A stretch of 64,000 nucleotides of DNA from Sulfuritalea sp. (GTDB lineage Bacteria > Pseudomonadota > Gammaproteobacteria > Burkholderiales > Rhodocyclaceae): the NCBI GenBank assembly GCA_016710465.1, contig JADJVS010000015.1:62001-126000 (forward strand). The letters are read 5' to 3'. The notes beneath the pieces were generated by a model that ran no database searches, had not been told where the DNA came from, and saw only the letters and a list, made by a program, of their open reading frames with translations. The position numbers and the translations under genes were made by a program. Below, one piece after another: positions 25,835 to 34,590 of the stretch (positions within the stretch are counted from its first letter, which is position 1; every line of letters begins with the position of its first letter).

Positions 25835-26405
25835 ATCCGCCTTCCAGATCTTCGTCAATGCGCTGCTCGCCAACAACTTCGTGCTGGCGATGTTCCTCGG
25901 CCTGTGCCCTTTCCTCGGCGTTTCGGGCAAGCTCGACACGGCCTTTCCGATGGGCATCGCCACCACCTTCGTCATGCTGGTGGCCTCGCTCTGCGCCTAC
26001 GGCCTCAACCTGTTGCTGACCGCCTTCCACCTCGAATTCCTGCGCCTGATTTCCTACATCGTCATCATCGCCTCGGCGGTGCAACTGGTCGAGATGGTGC
26101 TGAAGAAGTACAGCCCGGCGCTGTTCCGCGCGCTGGGAATCTACCTGCCGCTGATCACCACCAACTGCGCCGTGCTCGGCGTGGCGCTGTTCCAGACCGC
26201 GCGTGAATACGATTTCGTGCAGTCGGTCACCTTCAGCATCGGCGGCGGCGCCGGCTTCACCCTCGCGCTGGTGCTGATGGCCAGCGTGCGCGAGCGCCTG
26301 ACGCTGTCCAACGTGCCCGACCTGGCGCAGGGCACGGCCCTGTCGCTGATGTTGGCCGGCATCCTCTCGCTGTCCTTCATGGGTTTTGCCGGGCTGGGCG
26401 GATGA
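25827..26405 (+). CDS. rnfA: electron transport complex subunit RnfA
   Basis: A 192-residue integral membrane protein with six helices. The conserved FLGLCPFLGVSGK and TTNCAVLGVALFQ segments contain the two cysteines for the intramembrane iron centre. It is the last core rnf gene in the order B-nifJ-C-D-G-E-A. Its stop overlaps the start of a small cysteine-rich membrane protein gene. Confidence 0.95.
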   Translation: MSESAFQIFVNALLANNFVLAMFLGLCPFLGVSGKLDTAFPMGIATTFVMLVASLCAYGLNLLLTAFHLEFLRLISYIVIIASAVQLVEMVLKKYSPALFRALGIYLPLITTNCAVLGVALFQTAREYDFVQSVTFSIGGGAGFTLALVLMASVRERLTLSNVPDLAQGTALSLMLAGILSLSFMGFAGLGG

Positions 26406-26611
26406 TGACGACCTATCTCCTTGCCATCGCCTGCATCTTCTGCCTTGCGCTGGGCGGGATGTTGATTGATCGCCTCTACCGCCGTTTCGCCGCAAGCCAC
26501 CCGCAACTCGGGCCCTTCCGCGATCCCGGCAAGTGCGGCTCTTGTTCCGCCGGCAGCGGTTGCGATACGGCTTGTGATGCGCCGCCGGCAAACCCGACAC
26601 GCTCTTGTTGA
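26402..26611 (+). CDS. small membrane protein with Cys-rich tail, NqrM-like
   Basis: A 69-residue protein with one N-terminal helix (LLAIACIFCLALGGMLIDRL) and a cytoplasmic tail containing CGSCSAGSGC plus two more cysteines. The layout, one helix then a clustered Cys motif, resembles NqrM (DUF539), the factor needed to install the iron centre of Na+-NQR, whose NqrD/NqrE are RnfE/RnfA homologues. It overlaps rnfA by 4 bp. A role in Rnf iron-centre maturation is an inference from that context. Confidence 0.55.
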   Translation: MMTTYLLAIACIFCLALGGMLIDRLYRRFAASHPQLGPFRDPGKCGSCSAGSGCDTACDAPPANPTRSC

Positions 26612-26631
26612 ATTTCCGAGGAGTCACCACC

Positions 26632-27489
26632 ATGCAAGTCCACAACCCTCCTGCCGCGCCGCCTGCCCGCACCTATTCGGCCACCATCAAGGAGTCGCGC
26701 CGGATCACGTCCGTCGGGTCGCGCGAGGAAGTGCGCCACCTGGTATTTCATACCGATGACCTGTCTTTCGATCCGGCACTGGGCAACCTGATCCGCGTCA
26801 TTGCGCCCGCCCAGTTCGGTGCCGCCAGCCATGCCCGTCTGTACTCGATCATGGACCTGGAGAAGCGCAAGGATGGCACCGAATTCGCCATCTGCGTGCG
26901 GCGCTGCTCCTACATCGACGAGTTCAACGGCGAGGAATACAAGGGCATCGCCTCGAACTACCTGTGCGATCTGCGTCCCGACGACGCGATCGTCTTCGCC
27001 GGTCCCGTCGGTTACCCCTTCGTTATTCCCGAGGACAAGACGGCCGACATCTTGATGCTGGGCATGGGCACCGGCATCGCCCCCTTCCGCACCCTGATCC
27101 GCCAGATCTACGAAAAGATCGGCGGCTGGCAGGGCCAGATCCGTCTGTTCTACGGCGCGAAGAGCCCGCTGGAAATGCTTTACATGAACGACGAGAACAG
27201 CGATCTGGCCAATTATTTCGACCAACCCACCTTCAAGGCCTTCCAGGCGGTCAGCCCGCGTCCGGCGCTGGGGGCGCCGGTGGCGCTCGGGGCGGTGCTG
27301 GAGCAGAACGCAGCCGAAGTCTGGGGCATGCTGCAGCGGCCGAACACCCGCGTCTTTGTCGCCGGCACCGCCAACCTGCTGCCGGTGGTCGAGCAGGCCA
27401 TGATCGCGCTGGCCGGCACGGGCGCCGACTGGCTGCGCGTCGAGAACAGCTTGAAGTCGAGCGGACGCTGGAGCGAGGTGCTCTACTGA
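26632..27489 (+). CDS. ferredoxin-NADP(H) reductase-like flavoprotein
   Basis: A 285-residue plant-type FNR fold protein. The FAD-binding motif is RLYSIMD near residue 66, the ligand-interacting loop is CVRRCSYID, and the NAD(P) motif is GMGTGIAPFRTL near residue 145. The protein ends in an aromatic Tyr, as NADP-specific FNRs do. GAGGAG precedes the ATG. Located directly after the rnf genes and nifJ, it probably exchanges electrons between ferredoxin and NADP(H). Confidence 0.88.
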   Translation: MQVHNPPAAPPARTYSATIKESRRITSVGSREEVRHLVFHTDDLSFDPALGNLIRVIAPAQFGAASHARLYSIMDLEKRKDGTEFAICVRRCSYIDEFNGEEYKGIASNYLCDLRPDDAIVFAGPVGYPFVIPEDKTADILMLGMGTGIAPFRTLIRQIYEKIGGWQGQIRLFYGAKSPLEMLYMNDENSDLANYFDQPTFKAFQAVSPRPALGAPVALGAVLEQNAAEVWGMLQRPNTRVFVAGTANLLPVVEQAMIALAGTGADWLRVENSLKSSGRWSEVLY

Positions 27490-27545
27490 TCCGGACGACG
27501 GTTTGCTTTCGCGGTTCGTTTCAATTATCCAGGGGGGATAACAAC

Positions 27546-28373
27546 ATGGGAATGCTCGATTGGTTCAAGAGTATCGTTACCGGTGACAAGTCGGCGTCGG
27601 GACAGGCACCCGCCGCCATCGCGGCTGCAGGAGGGGAGGACGCGGGTGCGGAACTGGCCGGCCTGAATTTCAAGACCGCCGTCGACGCCCACATGAAGTG
27701 GAAGGTGCGCCTGGAAAGCTACATCAGCGGCACCAGCACCGAGCAACTGAAGGTGGAAGTGGTAAGCCGCGACGACCAGTGTCCGCTGGGCAAGTGGATC
27801 TACGACCAGGGCGGCGAGAAGTTCGGTTATTCCGAAACCTTCTTCGACATGAAGGTTCATCACGCCATGTTCCATCGCTGTGCCGGCAAGGTGCTGACGG
27901 CGGCGCAGGCCGGCGACAGCGAAGGCGCCACCCGGCTGCTGAATGCCGGTGAATACGTAAAGGCCTCGGAGCGCGTCAAGATGTTGCTGGCGCGCCTGTT
28001 CGTGATGGCGTCGGAAGGCAAGGAGGCGATCGACTCGCATGTGCGCTGGAAAGCCAGGCTGCGCGACTTCATCCAGGGCAAGAGCCAGGAAGAGTTGAGT
28101 GCGGAAGTCATTTCGCGCGACGACCAGTGCACCCTCGGCAAGTGGATCTACGGCATCGGCGGCGAGCGCTTCAGCAGCAATCCTGCCTTCGCGGTGCTCA
28201 AGTCTCGCCACGCCCAGTTCCACCGTTGCGCCGGCGAGGTGCTTGAGATGGCCGGCCGGGGCGATTTGCATATCGCCTTGCACATGCTGGAGGAGGGGGC
28301 CTATCCGGATGCTTCGGAACAAGTCGCGGAAGGCATCGTCAAACTGTTCGAAAAGGCGAGGACGGCGGCCTGA
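27546..28373 (+). CDS. tandem CZB (chemoreceptor zinc-binding) domain protein
   Basis: A 275-residue soluble protein with two CZB domains. The first has HMKWKVRLESYI, SRDDQCPLGKWIYDQG and MKVHHAMFHRCAG. The second has HVRWKARLRDFI, SRDDQCTLGKWIYGIG and KSRHAQFHRCAG. Each has the His/Cys/His/His set that binds zinc and responds to redox stress. CZB domains usually sit on chemoreceptors or diguanylate cyclases; here no output domain is present. A diguanylate cyclase gene lies convergently next to it. Confidence 0.87.
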   Translation: MGMLDWFKSIVTGDKSASGQAPAAIAAAGGEDAGAELAGLNFKTAVDAHMKWKVRLESYISGTSTEQLKVEVVSRDDQCPLGKWIYDQGGEKFGYSETFFDMKVHHAMFHRCAGKVLTAAQAGDSEGATRLLNAGEYVKASERVKMLLARLFVMASEGKEAIDSHVRWKARLRDFIQGKSQEELSAEVISRDDQCTLGKWIYGIGGERFSSNPAFAVLKSRHAQFHRCAGEVLEMAGRGDLHIALHMLEEGAYPDASEQVAEGIVKLFEKARTAA

Positions 28374-28424
28374 TCGGGCCGACTTCCCGGGTGGGTCAAT
28401 TTTTCCTTGAAGGTGGCCGTGCTA

Positions 28425-29438
28425 TCAATCAGTGGCCACCGTGACCCGGTTGCGCCCCGTGCTCTTGGAGACATACAGCGCAGCGTCCGCGCGCGCGACG
28501 AAGTCAGCCACCGCCTCACCGGAGCGGAAGTTGGTGACGCCCAGGGACACCATGATATTCGCCACGGCGCCCTGGTCTGTGCTGCGCTTGATGCGGCAGC
28601 GTTCGACGACGCCGCGAATCCGTTCGGCAAGCTGACGCGCACCCTCCAGCGGGGTATCCGGCAGCAATACAATGAATTCCTCGCCGCCATAGCGCGCCGC
28701 CGTGTCCTTGCCCTTGACGTTATCGTGAAGGATTTGCGCAACGGCGCGCAACACCTTGTCACCAAAGACGTGTCCGTAGCTGTCATTGACCTTTTTGAAG
28801 TGGTCGATGTCCAGCATCAGCAGGCAGGGTCCGGCGTCGGCGCCGCCATGGCTGGCGAGGCAGGTCGCCATCGTCATTTCGAAACCACGCCGATTCATCA
28901 ATCCCGTCAGCCCGTCGGTGCAGGCTTCGGTTCGTGCCCTGGTCACTTCCTTGCGCAGTTGTTCGATTTCACCGCGACTCTCATCCAACTGGTTCTTGAG
29001 GGCGACGATGGAGTCCTGCATATCGCGGGTCAGCGCCAGGATGGACTTGATGCCGTCGCCGGCGTTCGCCGGCTTGAGTCCGGCGCTCAGCCTGCCCAGC
29101 GAGTCGCCAAACCGGCTTGCCCGGTCGCCGGCCTGCGTCGCGGAAAGAGACACGTCGGTCATCACCTTCTGGAAGCCGGCACTCAATTGCCGCGCGAGTT
29201 CCTCATCGATTTCGGCAATGTGCTTTCGGTATAGCGCGAGGGTGGATTCTTCGTCCAGCGAACCTTGGGCTTTCAGGCAGGCATCCACGGCATCCCGCAA
29301 CCCGGCATTCGCGCCGGATACGTACTCGTACCAGAGGGCATAGCTCACCGGGTGGGTCGCGGCCCGCTGCCTTGCCATCAAAGGCAAGGCCAGCCTCAGG
29401 AATTCAGCGCTTTTCTCGGCGCTTTCGTCGTATCGCAT
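28425..29438 (-). CDS. diguanylate cyclase with GGEEF active site
   Basis: A 337-residue protein. The C-terminal GGDEF domain has an intact active site (RYGGEEFIVLLP), so synthesis of cyclic di-GMP is expected. The inhibitory RxxD position reads KGKD, so feedback control may be weak. The N-terminal half is helical, with a coiled-coil stretch (DESRGEIEQLRKEVTRAR) and no transmembrane segment. The signal is unknown. It converges on the double CZB gene, and a functional link is possible because CZB domains often regulate cyclases. Confidence 0.9.
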   Translation of the reverse strand: MRYDESAEKSAEFLRLALPLMARQRAATHPVSYALWYEYVSGANAGLRDAVDACLKAQGSLDEESTLALYRKHIAEIDEELARQLSAGFQKVMTDVSLSATQAGDRASRFGDSLGRLSAGLKPANAGDGIKSILALTRDMQDSIVALKNQLDESRGEIEQLRKEVTRARTEACTDGLTGLMNRRGFEMTMATCLASHGGADAGPCLLMLDIDHFKKVNDSYGHVFGDKVLRAVAQILHDNVKGKDTAARYGGEEFIVLLPDTPLEGARQLAERIRGVVERCRIKRSTDQGAVANIMVSLGVTNFRSGEAVADFVARADAALYVSKSTGRNRVTVATD

Positions 29439-29525
29439 TGTGTTCCCCGATCCGGACTCCGACGACGCATTTCACGCTGAATTGCGCCGGGCCGGGGATT
29501 CTAAACCGGGTCGGCGCCGGACTAT

Positions 29526-30281
<756 letters not shown>

Positions 30282-30340
30282 GGGGGCGAAATATACCCGA
30301 TGGCTCTCAATACATTCGAGCAAAGCGAGCTAATTGGTCA

Positions 30341-30419
30341 CCTCCCCCGGGAGGGGGGCGAGGCGGGGTTTCGCACCGCGGTGCGCCGCCGCAGCCGGCT
30401 GGCTGTGCAAAGCCAGCCG
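30341..30419. other. cluster of three GC hairpins between dsrR and cobA
   Basis: Three palindromes follow each other: CCTCCC-CC-GGGAGG at 30341-30354, the perfect CGCACCGCGGTGCG at 30372-30385, and a 9-bp stem CGGCTGGCT with loop GTGCAA and AGCCAGCCG at 30396-30419. No U-tract follows on either strand. They could attenuate or stabilise the dsr message before cobA. Confidence 0.5.
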
Positions 30420-30475
30420 TGGGCCGCGCAGCGGATGGGAGGGGGCGTTGTTCATGCCGCCTTTGGTTTTGTTCA

Positions 30476-30814
30476 TCAGGAACAACCGCCACCGCAACTT
30501 CCGCAGCCGCCGGCGTTGGGCGGCGTGTTGCAGCCGCCGCGGAAGATGAACTGGAACTCACCGGGCTGAACTTCGGCGAAATCCAGGGTGGTGTTCTCCA
30601 GCAACGGCAGGCTGCGCGGCGAGATCAGCACCGTGACGCCGGGACCGTCGATCACCAGGTCGTCCTCGCGTTCCTCGTCAAAGCCCATGCCATAGACCAG
30701 TTCGCCGTCGGCTTCGTCGATCTTGGCGGCGACGCGCAGCATGGGCTGGCCGGCGGATTGTTCCTTGGCGGCGCGCGCGATTTGCTCGGCCGCCGGGGGG
30801 GTCAGAGTGAACAT
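30476..30814 (-). CDS. dsrR: DsrR, A-type scaffold-like protein
   Basis: A 112-residue HesB/IscA-fold protein at the end of the dsr cluster. The fold is recognisable (MFTLTPPAAEQIARAAKEQ, LVIDGPGVTVLI). The first conserved Cys of A-type proteins is missing (ELVYGMGF), while the C-terminus carries an unusual GGCGSCGGGCS tail. In Allochromatium the DsrR homologue lacks the Fe-S cysteines and acts in post-transcriptional control of dsr genes. It overlaps dsrN by 13 bp. Confidence 0.85.
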   Translation of the reverse strand: MFTLTPPAAEQIARAAKEQSAGQPMLRVAAKIDEADGELVYGMGFDEEREDDLVIDGPGVTVLISPRSLPLLENTTLDFAEVQPGEFQFIFRGGCNTPPNAGGCGSCGGGCS

Positions 30815-32208
30815 GCCTGGTCTTCCTTCAAGTCGGGATTCTTGCAGTGGCGCACGTAGCGAACGAACTTCGCCGGCCAGTCGCAGCCGGCGGCGGCGCG
30901 CAAATGGGTGTAGGACGCAAGCAGGCGATGGCGCACGATTCCGTCATGGCGGCCGTCTATGCCGTGGCCGCGCCGCACCTCGTAGGCATAGCGCGTATCC
31001 GCCGGCAGCCCCGAGATGTCGGAATAATGGAATTCGTGGGCGCGCAACTCGGCGCCACCGCCCATCCCGGCGCGGTCGCGCCAGGGGTGGGTGTCCTGGC
31101 TTTCCAGGATCACATAGCCGCGGCCAATGGGTTTGGCATGCATGCGCACGTCGCCCGGGATCGCCCCGACCATCTCCGCGCGTCGGCCTTTCCATTCGAT
31201 GCCGCGCGCGAGGTACATCAGCCCGCCGCATTCGGCGTAACTTGGCAGGCCGCCTTCGATCGCGCGGCGGATGTCTTCGCGCAGCGCGCGATTGGCTTCG
31301 AGTTCGGCTAGGAAGCATTCGGGAAAGCCGCCACCGATCAGCAGCCCGTCGCAACTCGGTAGCGCGGAATCCCTGAGAGTATCGAAGAACACGGGCTCGG
31401 CGCCGGCGGCGGCCAGGGCTTCGAGGTCGTCGGCGTAATAGAAGCCGAAGGCGGCGTCGCGTGCGATCGCGATGCGTACCGTTTCGTCGCGGCTTGGCTG
31501 TCGCGGGGGTGGCGCTGGCAGCGCGGCGTCGCTGCGGCTGAGGGCAAGCAGGCGGTCGAGGTCGACCTGGGCCGCGATGCGCACGCCAATCGCCGCCACG
31601 TGGCGCTCGGCCTGGGCGCTTTCGTTGGCCGGCATCAGGCCGAGGTGGCGCTCGACCAGCGCGAGTTCGGCATCCTCCTGCACCGCGCCGATCACCGGGA
31701 CATCGGTGTAGTGCTCGATCACGGCGCGCAGCTTGGATTCGTGGCGACGGCCGCCGAGACGGTTGAGGATCACGCCGGCAATGCGGATTTTCGGATCGAA
31801 GGCCTGGTAGCCGAGGATCAGCGGCGCGATGCCGCGGGTCATGCCGCGCGCATCGAGCACCAGCACCACGGGCAGGTCGAGCAGGCGCGCCAGCGCCGCG
31901 TTGCTGTTCGAACCTTCGAGGTCGAGACCGTCATACAAGCCCTTGTTGCCCTCGATCAGGCAGACATCGGCATCGTGGCCGTGGCGGGCGAACTGCTGGC
32001 GCAGTTCGCCGTCCGGCGAAAGGAAGAAATCGAGGTTGTAGCAAGGCCGCCCCGCGGCGACGCCGAGCCACAGCGGATCGATGTAGTCAGGGCCCTTTTT
32101 GAAGGCTTGTACCGAAAGTCGGCGCGCGCGCAACGCCGCCGCCAGGCCGATGCTGATGGTGGTCTTGCCCGAGGATTTGTGGGCGGCGGAGATCAGGAAG
32201 CGGTGCAT
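30802..32208 (-). CDS. dsrN: DsrN, siroheme amidating enzyme (CbiA-like)
   Basis: A 468-residue protein of the cobyrinate a,c-diamide synthase family, which in dsr clusters converts siroheme to its amide for DsrAB. The N-terminal P-loop is AAHKSSGKTTISIGLA, followed by FKKGPDYIDP. The C-terminal glutamine amidotransferase domain has the nucleophile in SYAECGGLMYL. The start at 32208 (MHRFLISAAHK) is preferred to a longer form with eight extra residues. It lies 20 bp from dsrP. Confidence 0.92.
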   Translation of the reverse strand: MHRFLISAAHKSSGKTTISIGLAAALRARRLSVQAFKKGPDYIDPLWLGVAAGRPCYNLDFFLSPDGELRQQFARHGHDADVCLIEGNKGLYDGLDLEGSNSNAALARLLDLPVVLVLDARGMTRGIAPLILGYQAFDPKIRIAGVILNRLGGRRHESKLRAVIEHYTDVPVIGAVQEDAELALVERHLGLMPANESAQAERHVAAIGVRIAAQVDLDRLLALSRSDAALPAPPPRQPSRDETVRIAIARDAAFGFYYADDLEALAAAGAEPVFFDTLRDSALPSCDGLLIGGGFPECFLAELEANRALREDIRRAIEGGLPSYAECGGLMYLARGIEWKGRRAEMVGAIPGDVRMHAKPIGRGYVILESQDTHPWRDRAGMGGGAELRAHEFHYSDISGLPADTRYAYEVRRGHGIDGRHDGIVRHRLLASYTHLRAAAGCDWPAKFVRYVRHCKNPDLKEDQACSL

Positions 32209-32228
32209 GTAGCGCAGCCGCGGCCGCC

Positions 32229-33431
32229 TCAATCGACGATGCTGCCGGCGGCTTCGAGTTCGGCGAGATCGTCCTGGGGCAGGAAGCGCAGCGCGCGTAC
32301 GCCAATGGTGGTGATGGTGAAGGCGATGCCCAGGCCGCCGAAGGCGAGCAGGGCTTCCGGCAGGGTCGGGCTGTAGCTGTCGATGGCGCCGTCCATGAAG
32401 CTGCTCTTGACGTCATAGCCGGGGAAGATTTCCAGCGGAAAGGCCTGGCCACCGATGATGAACACGTAGAGCAGGCAGAAGGCACCGACAATGACCAGCC
32501 CGGAGGCCGCGAACACCGAGCCGCGGATGCGGTTGAGGTCGGGGACGTAGAGGATCAGCAGCGGGATCACCGTGCCGACCAGCACGTAGCCAAGCCAGAA
32601 CAGCGTGGGAAAGATGCCGCCCGAAAGCAGGATGAACTCCTCGAAGGCCGTCTGTTTGGCGAAGTAGATGTTGGTCAGGTGGTAGGTGGCGACGAAGTAG
32701 AACACCGCGGCGACGAAGGTGCCGAGCAGGTTCTTCATGCGCCCGCGGATCGCCGGGTGCAGCGTCATGTCGTTCCAGCCGAACATGGTTTTCTGCACGA
32801 TCATGAAAACCGCCAGGCCCCAGGCGAAGGACATGATGATGAACATTGCCGGCAGCACGGCGTTGCCGTAGGCCTGGCGCGCCACAAGGAATGCGAATAT
32901 CGAACCCGTGCCGGTGGTCAGCAGGATGCGCCAGATGAAGGTCGCCAGGCCCGCCGCCTTCGAATACGGGTTCATGCGGCGCTCCATCAGGGTCCAGAGA
33001 TACACCGCAACGATGGCGTACATGCCGGGGTAGAGGATCACGTTCCAGCCGAACACCGAGGTCGGATTGAAGTGGGTCGCGGCCACCATCAGGCGATCGG
33101 CGCGACCAAGGTCGAGCATGATCACGGCCAGGCCGCCGCTCAGCATGGCGATGCAGAGCAGGGCGGACAGCGGCGCGCGCGACTTGTAGGCCTTCTTGCC
33201 GAACACCGAGCCGATCGAGGCGACGTTGAGCACGCCCGAGGCGGCGACGATCAGGAAGATGGCGAAGACGTGCGGCAGGCCCCAGACGATCTGGTTGTTC
33301 ATGCCGGTGACGACGTGGCCTGTGTGCTCCATGTAGAGCGCGGCGCCGAGCCCGACGGCGGCGACCAGGCCGCCCAAGGCGGCGAGTACGTAGAACAGGC
33401 CTTCTTCGTGGCGGGGATTCAGTGTGGCCAT
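32229..33431 (-). CDS. dsrP: DsrP, NrfD-type membrane quinone-interacting subunit
   Basis: A 400-residue integral membrane protein with about ten helices of the NrfD/PsrC family. In the DsrMKJOP complex it exchanges electrons between quinone and the periplasmic DsrJ/DsrO subunits. Hydrophobic blocks such as IVWGLPHVFAIFLIVAASGV and LFWLGYVLVGTVIPLLILYV are clear. It follows dsrO by one base. The start MATLNPRHEEG at 33431 fits the family better than the longer reading. Confidence 0.93.
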   Translation of the reverse strand: MATLNPRHEEGLFYVLAALGGLVAAVGLGAALYMEHTGHVVTGMNNQIVWGLPHVFAIFLIVAASGVLNVASIGSVFGKKAYKSRAPLSALLCIAMLSGGLAVIMLDLGRADRLMVAATHFNPTSVFGWNVILYPGMYAIVAVYLWTLMERRMNPYSKAAGLATFIWRILLTTGTGSIFAFLVARQAYGNAVLPAMFIIMSFAWGLAVFMIVQKTMFGWNDMTLHPAIRGRMKNLLGTFVAAVFYFVATYHLTNIYFAKQTAFEEFILLSGGIFPTLFWLGYVLVGTVIPLLILYVPDLNRIRGSVFAASGLVIVGAFCLLYVFIIGGQAFPLEIFPGYDVKSSFMDGAIDSYSPTLPEALLAFGGLGIAFTITTIGVRALRFLPQDDLAELEAAGSIVD

Positions 33432-33432
33432 G

Positions 33433-34182
33433 TCAGATTCCCTGGTAGCGAACGCCAAGGTCGAGCTTGAGGTCGCTGAGGACCTGGGTCGTGTTCGCGG
33501 CAGCGATACGTTTCGAAATCGCGCTCACCGGGTCGTTGAGATCGCCGAAAGTCATCGCGCCTTCCGGACATTTTTCGACGCAGGCGGGTTGCTGGCCCTT
33601 GTCCACGCGATGCACGCAGAGCGTGCAGGATTCGACGCAGCCCTTGCCGCGCGGCGTTTCCGGGCTTTGCTCCGTCAGGTTGGTGTGCACAAAGGAGCGC
33701 GCCTTGTAGGGGCAGGCCATCATGCAGTAGCGGCAGCCGATGCAGGTGTGGCGGTCGACCAGCACGATGCCGTCGGCCCGCTTCATCGAGGCGCCAGTGG
33801 GGCAGACATCGACGCAGGGTGGCTTGGCGCAGTGCTGGCACATCATCGGCAGGGTGGTGACGCGGCCATTGCGGCGGTCGACCAGCTCGATCTTGCGGAT
33901 CCACTGCGAGTTCTGGCGCGGATCGGGCAGTTGTTCGCTGACGCCGTTTTCTTCGTGGCAGGCGTCGATGCACTTTGTACAGCCGGGGGCGCACTTCGTC
34001 GCATCGATCAGCAGGCCCCAGCGGATGGCGGGGGAGGCGGCAGTACCGGCGGGACGGGCGGCGGCATTGGCCTCGCCAACGGCCATCAGGTGCAGGCCCG
34101 GGGCGATTGCGGTGAAGCCGAGACCGGCCACGCCGGCACCGGCGGCGGCGAAGAAGGCGCGGCGCGGATTGGGTGCGCTCAT
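33433..34182 (-). CDS. dsrO: DsrO, periplasmic ferredoxin-type iron-sulfur subunit
   Basis: A 249-residue iron-sulfur protein with a twin-arginine-type signal (NPRRAFFAAAGAGVAGLG). The conserved Fe-S cysteine groups are visible (CAPGCTKCIDAC, CQHCAKPPCVDVCPTG, CIGCRYCMMACPYKA, CTLCVHRV), giving about four clusters. It passes electrons between DsrJ and DsrP in the periplasm. The ATG at 34182 overlaps the dsrJ stop. Confidence 0.93.
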   Translation of the reverse strand: MSAPNPRRAFFAAAGAGVAGLGFTAIAPGLHLMAVGEANAAARPAGTAASPAIRWGLLIDATKCAPGCTKCIDACHEENGVSEQLPDPRQNSQWIRKIELVDRRNGRVTTLPMMCQHCAKPPCVDVCPTGASMKRADGIVLVDRHTCIGCRYCMMACPYKARSFVHTNLTEQSPETPRGKGCVESCTLCVHRVDKGQQPACVEKCPEGAMTFGDLNDPVSAISKRIAAANTTQVLSDLKLDLGVRYQGI

Positions 34183-34571
34183 GGTTTCAATCCTGCGGCC
34201 TTGAACTTGGCCTTGGGCTGGTGGCATTCGAAGCAGTCGAGCTTGACCGAGGCGTACTCGTGGCAGCCCTGGCAAAAGGCCTGGCCGTCGCCGAGCACCG
34301 AGCCGGTCTTCTTGCTGGCGTGGCATTCGATGCAGGCGTTGAGCGAGGCCGGTTCGCCGCGGATGCCGGCACGCAGGGTGCGGTCACGCTGGTGCTTGAG
34401 CATTTCCATGTGGTTGCGGCGCATTTCCTCGGCCGGTGCCGCGCACTTGCCGGGATTCTCGATCGTGACCACCGGCTTCGGCGTGCGCCCGCCCTCGCCG
34501 GCAAGAGTCGGCGCTGGCGACACGGCGATTGCCGCGAACAGCAAGGTGGCGAGGATGCGCAGCAGCTTCAT
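34179..34571 (-). CDS. dsrJ: DsrJ, periplasmic triheme cytochrome c
   Basis: A 130-residue cytochrome with three CxxCH sites (CIECH, CQGCH, CFECH) and a signal peptide (MKLLRILATLLFAAIAVSPA). Cys43 in ENPGKCAAPAEEM corresponds to the extra Cys that ligates one heme iron in the Allochromatium protein. The segment IAVSPAPTL, around the predicted signal cleavage, is encoded by a copy of the dispersed 27-bp repeat on the opposite strand. It is the periplasmic redox component of DsrMKJOP. Confidence 0.94.
   Translation of the reverse strand: MKLLRILATLLFAAIAVSPAPTLAGEGGRTPKPVVTIENPGKCAAPAEEMRRNHMEMLKHQRDRTLRAGIRGEPASLNACIECHASKKTGSVLGDGQAFCQGCHEYASVKLDCFECHQPKAKFKAAGLKP
34504..34530 (+). repeat. 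dispersed 27-bp element, copy 6 (inside dsrJ)
   Basis: Identical over 27 bp to the copy in rnfG (AGAGTCGGCGCTGGCGACAC plus GGCGATT). dsrJ reads it from the other strand, as IAVSPAPTL. The flanks carry a short CGGCAA/TTGCCG inverted repeat. Confidence 0.88.
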
Positions 34572-34590
34572 GAGTGCCTCTTTGGGTAAC

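Noticed and set aside
29505..29525. GGTCGGCGCCGGACT near the cobA stop
   Set aside because: It shares only the GTCGGCGCCGG part and lacks the CACGGCG half of the repeat.
32115..32141. Possible further copy of the 27-bp repeat in dsrN
   Set aside because: AAAGTCGGCGCGCGCGCAACG matches only at one end and encodes a family-typical CbiA segment (RARRLSVQAFKKGPDY), so chance similarity is likely.
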